Source: Bacteroidota bacterium
GTDB taxonomy: Bacteria > Bacteroidota > Bacteroidia > Chitinophagales > Saprospiraceae
Assembly (NCBI GenBank): GCA_024277695.1
Contig: JAJRUR010000286.1
Span: 1-14,485, forward strand
DNA: 14,485 nucleotides
Direction of reading: 5' to 3'
The notes under the pieces are model-generated. The model saw nothing but the letters and a program-made list of their open reading frames with translations. It had not been told where the DNA came from and ran no database searches. The translations under genes and the position numbers were made by a program. Position 1 is the stretch's first letter, and the number at the start of each line of letters is the position of its first letter. Shown here in pieces: positions 8,661 to 14,485 of the stretch.

Positions 8661-9313
8661 CTGTTTGCCTTTCGGTGATCTGCCAAAAACTTCTCCAATC
8701 CGATATCGGTAAGTGGGTGCTTGAGCAGACCCAAGATAGACTTGAGAGGACAAGTGACTATGTCAGCCCCTGCACGAGCTGCTTTGACTATATGTAAGGG
8801 ATTGCGTATAGATGCTGCCAAAATTTCGGTATCAAAGCCTTGTATTGCGTATATTTCGGCGATTTCTTCTATGAGCTTGGTCCCATCCCAATTGATATCG
8901 TCTATTCGTCCTATGAATGGTGAGATATAACTCGCACCGGCTTTGGCAGCCAAAATAGCTTGACCGGATGAAAATACCAAAGTACAATTGGTGCGTATGC
9001 CGTGCTCGCTAAACCACTTAATCGCTTTGATGCCCTCTTGGATCATAGGTACTTTGACTACGATATTGGGAGCTATTTCTGATAGTGCTCTACCCTCTTG
9101 GATCATTCCATCGAAATCTGTCGAAATGACTTCTGCACTTACATCTCCTGATACGATATCGCATATCGCTCGATAATGTGCTCGAATAGAGTCCTCGCCT
9201 GAAATACCCTCTTTGGCCATCAGCGAGGGATTGGTAGTGACTCCATCTAGAATGCCAAGGTCTGCAGCTTCGCGGATCTGATCGAGATTAGCTGTATCAA
9301 CAAAAAATCGCAT
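8657..9313 (-). CDS. tal: Transaldolase, small TalC/Fsa-type subfamily
   Basis: This 218-residue TIM-barrel enzyme moves a dihydroxyacetone unit between sugar phosphates (sedoheptulose-7-phosphate and glyceraldehyde-3-phosphate) in the non-oxidative pentose phosphate pathway. The start MRFFVDTANL and GVTTNPSL (24-31) are family signatures, and the Schiff-base lysine is Lys87 in VVKVP. Two positions help separate true transaldolase from fructose-6-phosphate aldolase of the same fold. Where E. coli FsaA has Gln59 this protein has Glu61 (SAEVIST), and where FsaA has Tyr131 it has Phe133 (SPFIGRID). Both are the transaldolase state. Length is normal for the short subfamily. The SRP RNA gene lies 36 bases upstream on the same strand, with a T-run between. 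I see no separate TAnnTTTG box in that gap, so tal may rely partly on read-through from ffs. Confidence 0.94.
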   Translation of the reverse strand: MRFFVDTANLDQIREAADLGILDGVTTNPSLMAKEGISGEDSIRAHYRAICDIVSGDVSAEVISTDFDGMIQEGRALSEIAPNIVVKVPMIQEGIKAIKWFSEHGIRTNCTLVFSSGQAILAAKAGASYISPFIGRIDDINWDGTKLIEEIAEIYAIQGFDTEILAASIRNPLHIVKAARAGADIVTCPLKSILGLLKHPLTDIGLEKFLADHRKANS

Positions 9314-9341
9314 AATTATATATATAAATTGTCCATCAAAT

Positions 9342-9349
9342 AAAAAAAA
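9342..9349 (-). terminator. T-run terminator at the 3' end of the SRP RNA
   Basis: On the minus strand the terminal stem of the SRP RNA (CTCACC pairing with GGTGAG) is directly followed by eight T residues. The RNA's own closing helix can thus act as the terminator stem, as is common for small stable RNAs. Confidence 0.6.
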
Positions 9350-9443
9350 GGTGAGAAATTACATCACACCGCTACAACTTCCTACCCTTGCTGCATTTCT
9401 GCCCTGGGGGAGTTCAGAAGGAGCTGGTTGTGCAACTCTCACC
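9350..9443 (-). ncRNA. ffs: Signal recognition particle RNA, small bacterial (4.5S-like) type
   Basis: Read on the minus strand this 94-base RNA starts GGTGAG (9443-9438) and ends CTCACC (9355-9350), giving a closed hairpin. The apex carries the conserved SRP domain IV: CCAGGGCAGAAATGCAGCAAGGGT. In it a GAAA tetraloop (9399-9396) sits on a GCA/TGC stem, followed by the asymmetric AGCA-side internal loop that binds the M domain of Ffh. The RNA works with Ffh and FtsY to deliver nascent membrane and secreted proteins to the Sec translocon. It lacks the Alu domain of the longer Bacillus-type RNA. A TACCTTTG box lies just upstream at the correct distance, and a T-run follows the 3' end. Identification rests on the conserved apex plus the closing stem. 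Confidence 0.93.
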
Positions 9444-9448
9444 GACGG

Positions 9449-9482
9449 CAAAGGTAAGACTATTTTATATATTTTATTCAAG
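9449..9482 (-). promoter_or_regulatory. Promoter of ffs (minus strand)
   Basis: On the minus strand TACCTTTG (9456-9449) matches TAnnTTTG exactly and ends five bases before the first base of the SRP RNA at 9443. A CTTG at 9482-9479 could serve as the -33 box with a spacing of about 22 bases. That upstream half lies inside the inverted repeat of the neighbouring element. Confidence 0.65.
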
Positions 9483-9710
9483 TTTCGGTAGTTAAAATCA
9501 ATTGGATTGAGCTTAGATAAATCCACTTTCATAAAAAATAGCTTATGGATTAGACTGAAAAATATTTATTTGAGTGGATAGCTTGATAGATATTTGTACC
9601 TATGGTGCTACTACAATCCGTTTGCTGTAACCTCAGCGGGGCGACCTGTTTGTAGCCCCAGCGGGGCGCACGACTCCCTTTTTTTCTATTTTGTAACTAC
9701 CGAAACTTGA
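9478..9710. mobile_element. MITE-like non-coding element bounded by 17-bp inverted repeats
   Basis: TCAAGTTTCGGTAGTTA at 9478-9494 is repeated perfectly in inverted orientation at 9694-9710, enclosing 199 bases with no plausible gene. Outside the repeats the direct repeat TATTTTAT occurs at 9470-9477 and 9712-9719. It could be a target-site duplication offset by one base, but the flanks are AT-rich and this may be chance. The interior includes GC-rich REP-type hairpins at 9625-9668. The likely origin is a small non-autonomous element moved by a transposase elsewhere in the genome; a transcribed structured RNA is an alternative. It fills most of the 295-base gap between ffs and holA. Confidence 0.55.
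9625..9668 (+). repeat. Two tandem GTAG-type REP hairpins
   Basis: CAGCGGGGCG occurs at 9634-9643 and again at 9659-9668, a 25-base period. The second copy is a full hairpin, GCCCC-AGC-GGGGC (9655-9667), overlapping the head tetranucleotide GTAG (9652-9655). The first copy is a decayed version headed GTAA with a CCTC/GGGG stem (9631-9641). A GTAG head joined to a GC-rich palindrome is the hallmark of REP sequences handled by REP-associated tyrosine transposases (RAYTs). No RAYT gene is present here. Confidence 0.55.
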
Positions 9711-9738
9711 GTATTTTATTCATAAAAAAAAATAATGG

Positions 9739-10749
9739 TTATGCATAAATTATGTGCTGCACCAGTTCTTCTAGTATTGCCTCTTCTTTTTGACGCGAAC
9801 CATCGATTCCTTTTAACCTTCGATCGTAACGATGCAGCATATCAAAAATTCGTTCTAGCTGTGCCCCTGTATAGTTTTTGGCTGCTTTGCGGTAGTCCTT
9901 GACAAAATACTTTGAATAGATTCCGAGGGCTTTTGCCAAATAGTCGTCTGACTGTCCCGAAAGGGTTTTGAGTGCATAGACCTTTGAAAAAAAAGAATGG
10001 ATAGCAGGGATGATAAGAATCAAAGGTTGGGTTTTTAAATGATCTACCAAATTTTTGACGATATAGTTGACTTTAGAAATATTGCGATCACCTAGCGCAT
10101 CTTGTAATTCAAATACATTGTAATGTCTGCTTACACCGATATTTTGCTCTATATGTTCGAGGTCTATTTGGGGTTTATCTTCAATGAGTATCAGTAGTTT
10201 GTCCAGTTCATTGACTACATTGGACAGTTTATTTCCGACAAAGATAGAGAGCAACCTCGACGCTTCGGGGCTTATCTTTTTGCCGACAGATTTTAGATAT
10301 TGATCTATCCATGCGGGTATTTTGTTTTCGTAAACGCGCTTGGACTCCATAATACAGACTGACGGAGCATCTTTGAGGCTTTTGAACCATTTTTTTCGTT
10401 TGTCCGGTGATTTTGCCTTATAGGCGATCATAAAAACAGTAGCCGGATTGGGGTTTTGGAAATAAGGGACTAGCCCATCCCAGTCATTGAACGCTTGTGC
10501 TTCTTTGAGGATGACCAGTTGGTGCGAGGACATCATGGGGTACCTTCGTAAGTGGTCGAGCAATTGGTCTGCTTTGACTTCTTTGCCGTAGGCTACCGTC
10601 CGATTGAATGCTTTTTGGTCATCGGTCAAGACGGTAGTATCCAGAATATCTGTCAAACGGTCAATGTAATAATCTTCCTCGCCATAGGCCAGATAGATCT
10701 GATCGAACTGTTTCTTTTTAATATGGGAAAGTATCACTTTAAAGTCCAT
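9739..10749 (-). CDS. holA: DNA polymerase III delta subunit (clamp-loader wrench)
   Basis: This 336-residue protein matches the HolA family in its N-terminal region IYLAYGEEDYYIDR (18-31) and in its general layout. A degenerate AAA+ core is followed by a helical collar domain containing the LSNVVNELDKLLI segment and a C-terminal YDRRLKGIDG stretch. Delta opens the beta sliding clamp within the clamp-loader complex during replication. Length is typical. I place the start at the ATG at 10749; the frame can be extended by one TTG codon to 10752, but ATG is the simpler choice. The gene follows yqgE by 9 bases on the same strand, so the two are probably co-transcribed. Downstream lie a run of T residues at 9725-9733 (minus strand) and then the repeat element. 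Confidence 0.9.
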   Translation of the reverse strand: MDFKVILSHIKKKQFDQIYLAYGEEDYYIDRLTDILDTTVLTDDQKAFNRTVAYGKEVKADQLLDHLRRYPMMSSHQLVILKEAQAFNDWDGLVPYFQNPNPATVFMIAYKAKSPDKRKKWFKSLKDAPSVCIMESKRVYENKIPAWIDQYLKSVGKKISPEASRLLSIFVGNKLSNVVNELDKLLILIEDKPQIDLEHIEQNIGVSRHYNVFELQDALGDRNISKVNYIVKNLVDHLKTQPLILIIPAIHSFFSKVYALKTLSGQSDDYLAKALGIYSKYFVKDYRKAAKNYTGAQLERIFDMLHRYDRRLKGIDGSRQKEEAILEELVQHIIYA

Positions 10750-10758
10750 CAAAAAAAC

Positions 10759-11325
10759 TTAATTCAACACTGCACTATCGGGCATCTGTGAAATAATCGA
10801 ATAGTTCTCTCCCTTTTCCTCCATAAGAGTCTGCCATAGTCTATAGGGGTCTTTTTCAAAAATATGCTCTTGACGAGCTCCTACCTGAATCCAAGAGCCT
10901 CTATGCATTTCTGCCTCCAACTGACCCGAAGTCCAGCCCGAGTAGCCCACTATAAAATGTATGTTATGTGGTTGGAGTAGATTAGAAGAAATCAAAAACT
11001 TTACTTTTTCAAAATCTCCACCCCAAAAGATACCTTCAGAGACTTCATTACTGCCTTCGATCAAATCGCCCATCGTGTGTAGAAAATGTAAGGTGTCATT
11101 ACCAACAGGTCCACCAAAATACATATCTCCTTCGAATGGCGGAAAATCATCTACCAGTTCATGGATCTTTACTTTCATAGGTCTGTTGACTACAAAGCCA
11201 ATACTTCCGCCTTGTCCGGTTTCGCACAGATATATCACCGAACGATTGAAGTATGCATCGTGCATAAAAGGTTGGGCCAAAATAAATAAGCCGGGTTCTA
11301 TTTTTTGTACTTTTGATCTTGCCAT
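10759..11325 (-). CDS. yqgE: YqgE/AlgH family protein (DUF179)
   Basis: This 188-residue soluble protein has the clear signatures of the family: GLFILAQPFMHDAYFNRSVIYL near the N-terminus, GSIGFVVNRPM (about 40-50), YFGGPVGNDTLHFLHT (about 69-84) and GYSGWTSGQLEAEM (about 128-141). The family was named AlgH after a regulator of alginate production in Pseudomonas, but its biochemical role is not established, and it is widespread in bacteria without alginate. Length is normal and both ends look intact. The gene precedes holA by 9 bases. It is 107 bases after fabD, a gap long enough for a promoter, although I see no exact TAnnTTTG box in it. The family call is firm; the function is not known. 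Confidence 0.92.
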   Translation of the reverse strand: MARSKVQKIEPGLFILAQPFMHDAYFNRSVIYLCETGQGGSIGFVVNRPMKVKIHELVDDFPPFEGDMYFGGPVGNDTLHFLHTMGDLIEGSNEVSEGIFWGGDFEKVKFLISSNLLQPHNIHFIVGYSGWTSGQLEAEMHRGSWIQVGARQEHIFEKDPYRLWQTLMEEKGENYSIISQMPDSAVLN

Positions 11326-11432
11326 ATAATGCTATGCAAGATATATCAAAAGTGACTATATTGAAAATTTTTAGCATCAAAAAATACGCCACATCAAGAA
11401 TTTGCTCAATGGACAGGATTTTTGTGAGCATT

Positions 11433-12323
11433 TTATGCCGGAATCGAAGGCAATTTGTCCGTTTTGATGTTTCTGTCGATCCGACGCATAAGTCCACGCA
11501 GTACTTTACCATTACCTCCTACTTCGACCATGTCTGTCATACCCTCTTCGATCAAATACTGCATACTTTGTGTCCATCGTACAGGAGCAGTAAGTTGTTG
11601 GATGAGATGCTCTTTGAGTCGCTCAGGGTCTGACTCTGCTACTGCCGTAACATTTTGGACTATCGGTACTTTTGGTGTTTTAAAGCAAATATCCCGGACA
11701 AAAGTCTCAAAAACGTCTCTTGCCTCTTGCATCAAAGGAGAATGAAATGCACCGGCTACATTGAGCTTGATAGCCATTTTTGCCCCTTTTTCTTTAAGAA
11801 TTCTGATCGCTTGATCGATTCCTGAGATACTCCCGGATATCACTAACTGCCCAGGACAGTTATAATTAGCTGCGACCACAATATCCTCTACCGAATCACA
11901 AACTTCTTCGACTATCTGATCATCCAAGCCGACGATAGCAGCCATCGTACCCGGGACATGATCACATGCATCCTGCATAGCATTGGCTCGATGCTGTACG
12001 ATTTTGAGACCGGTCTCAAAGTCATAAACCCCGGCTACTGCCATGGCGGTCAACTCTCCTAAAGAGTGACCACCGAGATAATTGTAGTCAGGATTATCTA
12101 TATCAACCATACTCGCCATACTATGGACATAGAGTGCCGGCTGTGTGATTCTAGTCTGCTTTAGCTGGTCTTCTGTCCCCTCCAACATGATCTTGCGGAG
12201 TCCAAAACCCAGTATCTCGTCGGCATGATCAAATAGTTTGGCTGCAGCCTCCGATCTTTGATACAGCTCGCTACCCATCCCAACAAATTGAGCTCCCTGT
12301 CCGGGAAATAAAAATGCTTTCAT
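11433..12323 (-). CDS. fabD: Malonyl-CoA:acyl-carrier-protein transacylase
   Basis: This 296-residue enzyme transfers malonyl groups from CoA to the ACP phosphopantetheine, supplying the extender unit for type II fatty-acid synthesis. All core motifs are present. PGQGAQ (7-12) forms the oxyanion region. GHSLGE (85-90) carries the nucleophile Ser87, and the arginine of HRANAM (Arg112) binds the malonyl carboxylate. GAFHSPLM (191-198) supplies the catalytic His194, and VGGNGKVL lies near the C-terminus. Size fits stand-alone FabD, and no ketosynthase or ACP gene adjoins it, so this is the housekeeping enzyme rather than a polyketide module. It lies 72 bases downstream of folE on the same strand, a gap that is AT-rich and without a clear promoter or terminator. 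Confidence 0.96.
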   Translation of the reverse strand: MKAFLFPGQGAQFVGMGSELYQRSEAAAKLFDHADEILGFGLRKIMLEGTEDQLKQTRITQPALYVHSMASMVDIDNPDYNYLGGHSLGELTAMAVAGVYDFETGLKIVQHRANAMQDACDHVPGTMAAIVGLDDQIVEEVCDSVEDIVVAANYNCPGQLVISGSISGIDQAIRILKEKGAKMAIKLNVAGAFHSPLMQEARDVFETFVRDICFKTPKVPIVQNVTAVAESDPERLKEHLIQQLTAPVRWTQSMQYLIEEGMTDMVEVGGNGKVLRGLMRRIDRNIKTDKLPSIPA

Positions 12324-12395
12324 CTATAAAATAATTATTTTTTATTATTAAATAAAGCGTCGGCAGAATCTTTTTTTTTCAAAAAAAATCTCTTT

Positions 12396-12992
12396 TTAAC
12401 GCAAGTTAGCTGATATCAGATTAAGAAACTCTGTTCGGGTCTCTTGCTGCTCAAATTGACCTCGAAAAGCTGAAGTAGTTGTAGTCGAATTTTGTTTTTG
12501 CACTCCGCGCATCATCATACACATATGCACAGCCTCGATGACTATAGCGACACCCTGGGGATGGATAGTATCATAGATACAGTCCAGAATTTGGTGCGTC
12601 AGTCGCTCCTGTACCTGGAGCCTTCTGGCAAATACATCAACTACTCGCGGAATCTTACTGAGCCCGACGACTTTGCCATTGGGGATATAGGCTATATGTG
12701 CCTTACCATAAAAGGGCAAAATATGATGCTCGCACAAAGAGTACATCTCGATATCTTTTATAATGACCATCTCGCTATAGCTGTCCTCAAATAAAGCAGA
12801 TTTTAATATCGATACCGGATCTTTGCCATAACCACTGGTAAGAAACTGCATAGCCTTGGCGGCTCGCTCCGGAGTTTTGATCAAACCGTCCCGCCCCAAA
12901 TCTTCGCCGATCCCCTCGATGATCTGAAAAAAATTAGTCTTCAATTGAGCGGTGACCTCTTCACAATAGTGCTCATTTTTTGTATATCCCAT
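12396..12992 (-). CDS. folE: GTP cyclohydrolase I
   Basis: This enzyme converts GTP to 7,8-dihydroneopterin triphosphate, the first step of tetrahydrofolate (and other pterin) synthesis. With the ATG at 12992 it has 198 residues. The zinc ligands are Cys87 and His90 in SLCEHH and Cys158 in HMCMMMRG; catalytic histidines are His89 and His156. LIKTPERAAKAM (38-48) and GLSKIPRVVDVFARRLQVQERLT (110-132) are further signatures. The frame extends upstream to a TTG at 13046, adding 18 residues (with a leucine-rich start) that do not resemble the family, so I chose the ATG. That leaves about 212 bases between folE and the divergent kinase gene, which must hold both promoters. No exact TAnnTTTG box was found on the folE side. 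Confidence 0.96.
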   Translation of the reverse strand: MGYTKNEHYCEEVTAQLKTNFFQIIEGIGEDLGRDGLIKTPERAAKAMQFLTSGYGKDPVSILKSALFEDSYSEMVIIKDIEMYSLCEHHILPFYGKAHIAYIPNGKVVGLSKIPRVVDVFARRLQVQERLTHQILDCIYDTIHPQGVAIVIEAVHMCMMMRGVQKQNSTTTTSAFRGQFEQQETRTEFLNLISANLR

Positions 12993-13204
12993 CCTAAAAT
13001 GTATTGTTTGATGATGATTAAGTAGCTCCTTCAAAAAGAATACCAAAAAAACTGATTACATCGACTCTTGATGCGCTCCGAAAGCCTTGTATGAGCCTTT
13101 TAAAACTTCTTTTCGAATAATTCAATACTAGAACTTCGTCTATAGCCTAATTGTTTTCATCTAAATAACTTATTTGCACAAGTTCTTTTTTATACCTTTA
13201 AGCA

Positions 13205-14278
13205 ATGAACTCGAGATCGAGACCACAACAGTCAGCTCAAGTAGCCAAACATACGGAATCTCTGTTTGAGCGCCTACCTTCATGGATTGTGCATGTAGTG
13301 TTATGGATAGCTGTTTTTGTTTTATTCGTTTTGGTCAATCCCAAAGAAAAAGGGCTATGGTTTGCGCTGACTAATGAGGGTATCAAAATCTTTCTCTATA
13401 CCATCCTCGTTTATGTCAATCTGCTATACCTCATACCTCAGCTTCTCAAGAAACAAAAATTTATCTTATATGCTCTGGCTTCGGTCTTGTTGATCATTGG
13501 GATCACCCAAGTAATGTTCATTGTCTTTTATTTTAAATTTATAGGAATGCCCGAAGAGCAAATGTTGCTCAAGCAAGATCAAATCTACTTATATATCCTT
13601 CATTTTTTGCTTCTATCAATCTCCACTATTTTTAGCATCAGTACGGAGTGGTACCGTCAGCAACGTGAGCGCATAGAACTCGAAAATAGAAATATGTCCA
13701 CAGAACTACAGTTTTTAAAATCCCAAATCAACCCACACTTCTTGTTCAATACTTTGAACAATCTCTATGCACTGACCCTCAAAAAATCGGACAGCGCACC
13801 CGAAGTCGTACTCAAACTATCCGAAATGATGCGCTATATGCTCTATGAGTCCAATGAAACCAAAGTACCGCTAGCATCCGAAATAAGTTTTATCCAAAAC
13901 TACCTCGACCTCGAAAATATCCGGCAAGGTGGAAGTTCGGAAATAACCATGCATATCAAAGGTAATCCCAATGGACATGAAATAGCCCCTCTGCTTTTTA
14001 TTCCTTTTATAGAAAATGCAGTCAAACATGGTCTCAACAAAACGCGTGATGGTCAAGTACAGATAGTGATGCAGATATCTGACGAAGAAGTAAATTTCAA
14101 AATCCAAAATCCGATGGTAGATGAAGATAAAGAAACTCTCGATAAGCATTCGGGTGGTATAGGACTGATAAATGTAAAGCGTCGCTTATCATTGCTCTAT
14201 CCAAAACATCACACGATACGCTTGCGCCAAAGAGACCAAGTCTATTATGTAGAATTAAATATCCAACTCAATGAATAA
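13205..14278 (+). CDS. LytS/AlgZ-type membrane sensor histidine kinase
   Basis: This 357-residue protein has four predicted membrane helices (about residues 28-45, 61-80, 86-110 and 127-146). A short linker (about 148-168) leads to a His_kinase domain (PF06580 type) with ELQFLKSQINPHFLFNTLNNL, His178 being the likely phosphorylated residue. The ATPase part follows, with the N-box FIENAVKHG (268-276) and a glycine-rich GGIGLINVKRRL (317-328). There is no extracytoplasmic sensor domain; the signal is probably read within the membrane part. The response regulator gene starts eight bases before its stop, giving a translationally coupled pair. Such pairs are abundant in Bacteroidota and usually regulate through LytTR-domain proteins. 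A TACCTTTA box (13193-13200) lies only four bases before the ATG; if real, the transcript would be nearly leaderless. The stimulus and targets are unknown. Confidence 0.93.
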   Translation: MNSRSRPQQSAQVAKHTESLFERLPSWIVHVVLWIAVFVLFVLVNPKEKGLWFALTNEGIKIFLYTILVYVNLLYLIPQLLKKQKFILYALASVLLIIGITQVMFIVFYFKFIGMPEEQMLLKQDQIYLYILHFLLLSISTIFSISTEWYRQQRERIELENRNMSTELQFLKSQINPHFLFNTLNNLYALTLKKSDSAPEVVLKLSEMMRYMLYESNETKVPLASEISFIQNYLDLENIRQGGSSEITMHIKGNPNGHEIAPLLFIPFIENAVKHGLNKTRDGQVQIVMQISDEEVNFKIQNPMVDEDKETLDKHSGGIGLINVKRRLSLLYPKHHTIRLRQRDQVYYVELNIQLNE

Positions 14279-14485
14279 AAACAAATACAATATGCTAAAT
14301 GTCCTGATCGTCGATGACGAACCCCTAGCTACAGAAATCATACAAGGTTTTGCCGACTCCCTACCATCACTCCATGTCGTAGGTGTCTGCAATGATGCAA
14401 TGGATGCTCTTGAAATCATTAAGAATGAGCCCATTGACCTGATATTTTTAGACATTCAGATGCCTCAACTGACCGGAGTGGAGCT
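14271..14485 (+). CDS. Response regulator receiver domain, probably LytTR-type (3' partial)
   Basis: The window ends inside this gene, leaving 71 codons. They encode the first part of a CheY-like receiver: the acidic pair in VLIVDDEP (Asp15, Asp16) and the phosphoacceptor Asp61 in FLDIQMP. The ATG at 14271 overlaps the kinase gene by eight bases. A second in-frame ATG at 14292, just before LNVLIVDDEP, would give the more usual receiver N-terminus and a 13-base gap, so the true start is open. The output domain is outside the window. Pairing with a LytS-type kinase makes a LytTR DNA-binding domain the expected output; that is inference. Confidence 0.9.
   Translation, partial: MNKNKYNMLNVLIVDDEPLATEIIQGFADSLPSLHVVGVCNDAMDALEIIKNEPIDLIFLDIQMPQLTGVE

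Noticed and set aside
9350..9443. The hairpin being a tRNA, 6S RNA or plain terminator
   Set aside because: The GAAA-capped apex with the flanking AGCA internal loop and the closed terminal stem match SRP RNA domain IV; there is no cloverleaf or CCA end.
10750..10752. TTG as the start codon of holA
   Set aside because: An ATG follows immediately at 10749 and gives a normal HolA N-terminus, so the extra codon is unnecessary.
12993..13046. 18-residue N-terminal extension of FolE from a TTG
   Set aside because: The extension does not resemble the family and an in-frame ATG at 12992 gives a typical length.
1..14485. CRISPR array, prophage, toxin-antitoxin or defence island
   Set aside because: No regularly spaced direct repeats, integrase, phage structural genes or nuclease/ATPase clusters are present; nearly all space is occupied by recognisable housekeeping or transport genes.

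Overview
The window reads as an ordinary chromosomal segment of a member of the Bacteroidota, most likely a free-living or marine lineage of the Saprospiria/Chitinophagia type (the phylum is well supported, the finer placement is a guess). The signs are a protein with a type IX secretion (Por) sorting tail, a SusC/SusD outer-membrane uptake pair, promoter boxes of the phylum-specific TAnnTTTG type, weak or absent Shine-Dalgarno sequences, and a small GAAA-capped bacterial SRP RNA.

Layout. Bases 1-2378 hold the 3' part of a large secreted BNR/sortilin-like repeat protein with a C-terminal sorting domain. Ribosomal protein S20 (rpsT, 2454-2708) follows with its own promoter and a strong terminator. 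A SusC/SusD pair (2978-7303) ends at a second hairpin terminator. A short plus-strand unit then carries a gamma-carbonic-anhydrase-like hexapeptide protein and a PnuC-type vitamin transporter (7447-8660). The transporter's stop overlaps the stop of a minus-strand transaldolase (8657-9313).

From there to 12992 everything lies on the minus strand. In transcription order it is GTP cyclohydrolase I (folE), malonyl-CoA:ACP transacylase (fabD), YqgE/AlgH, DNA polymerase III delta (holA), a roughly 233-bp non-coding repeat element, the 4.5S-type SRP RNA (ffs), and transaldolase. The window closes on the plus strand with a LytS/AlgZ-type membrane histidine kinase and the start of its overlapping response regulator.

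Most genes are housekeeping: translation (S20), protein targeting (SRP RNA), replication (delta), fatty-acid initiation (FabD), folate/pterin synthesis (FolE) and the pentose phosphate pathway (transaldolase). The surface functions are the SusCD pair, the T9SS-exported BNR protein and the two-component system.

I did not find a defence island, prophage, CRISPR array or biosynthetic cluster. The least expected structure is the small inverted-repeat-bounded element at 9478-9710. It contains GTAG-headed REP-type hairpins and touches the ffs promoter.
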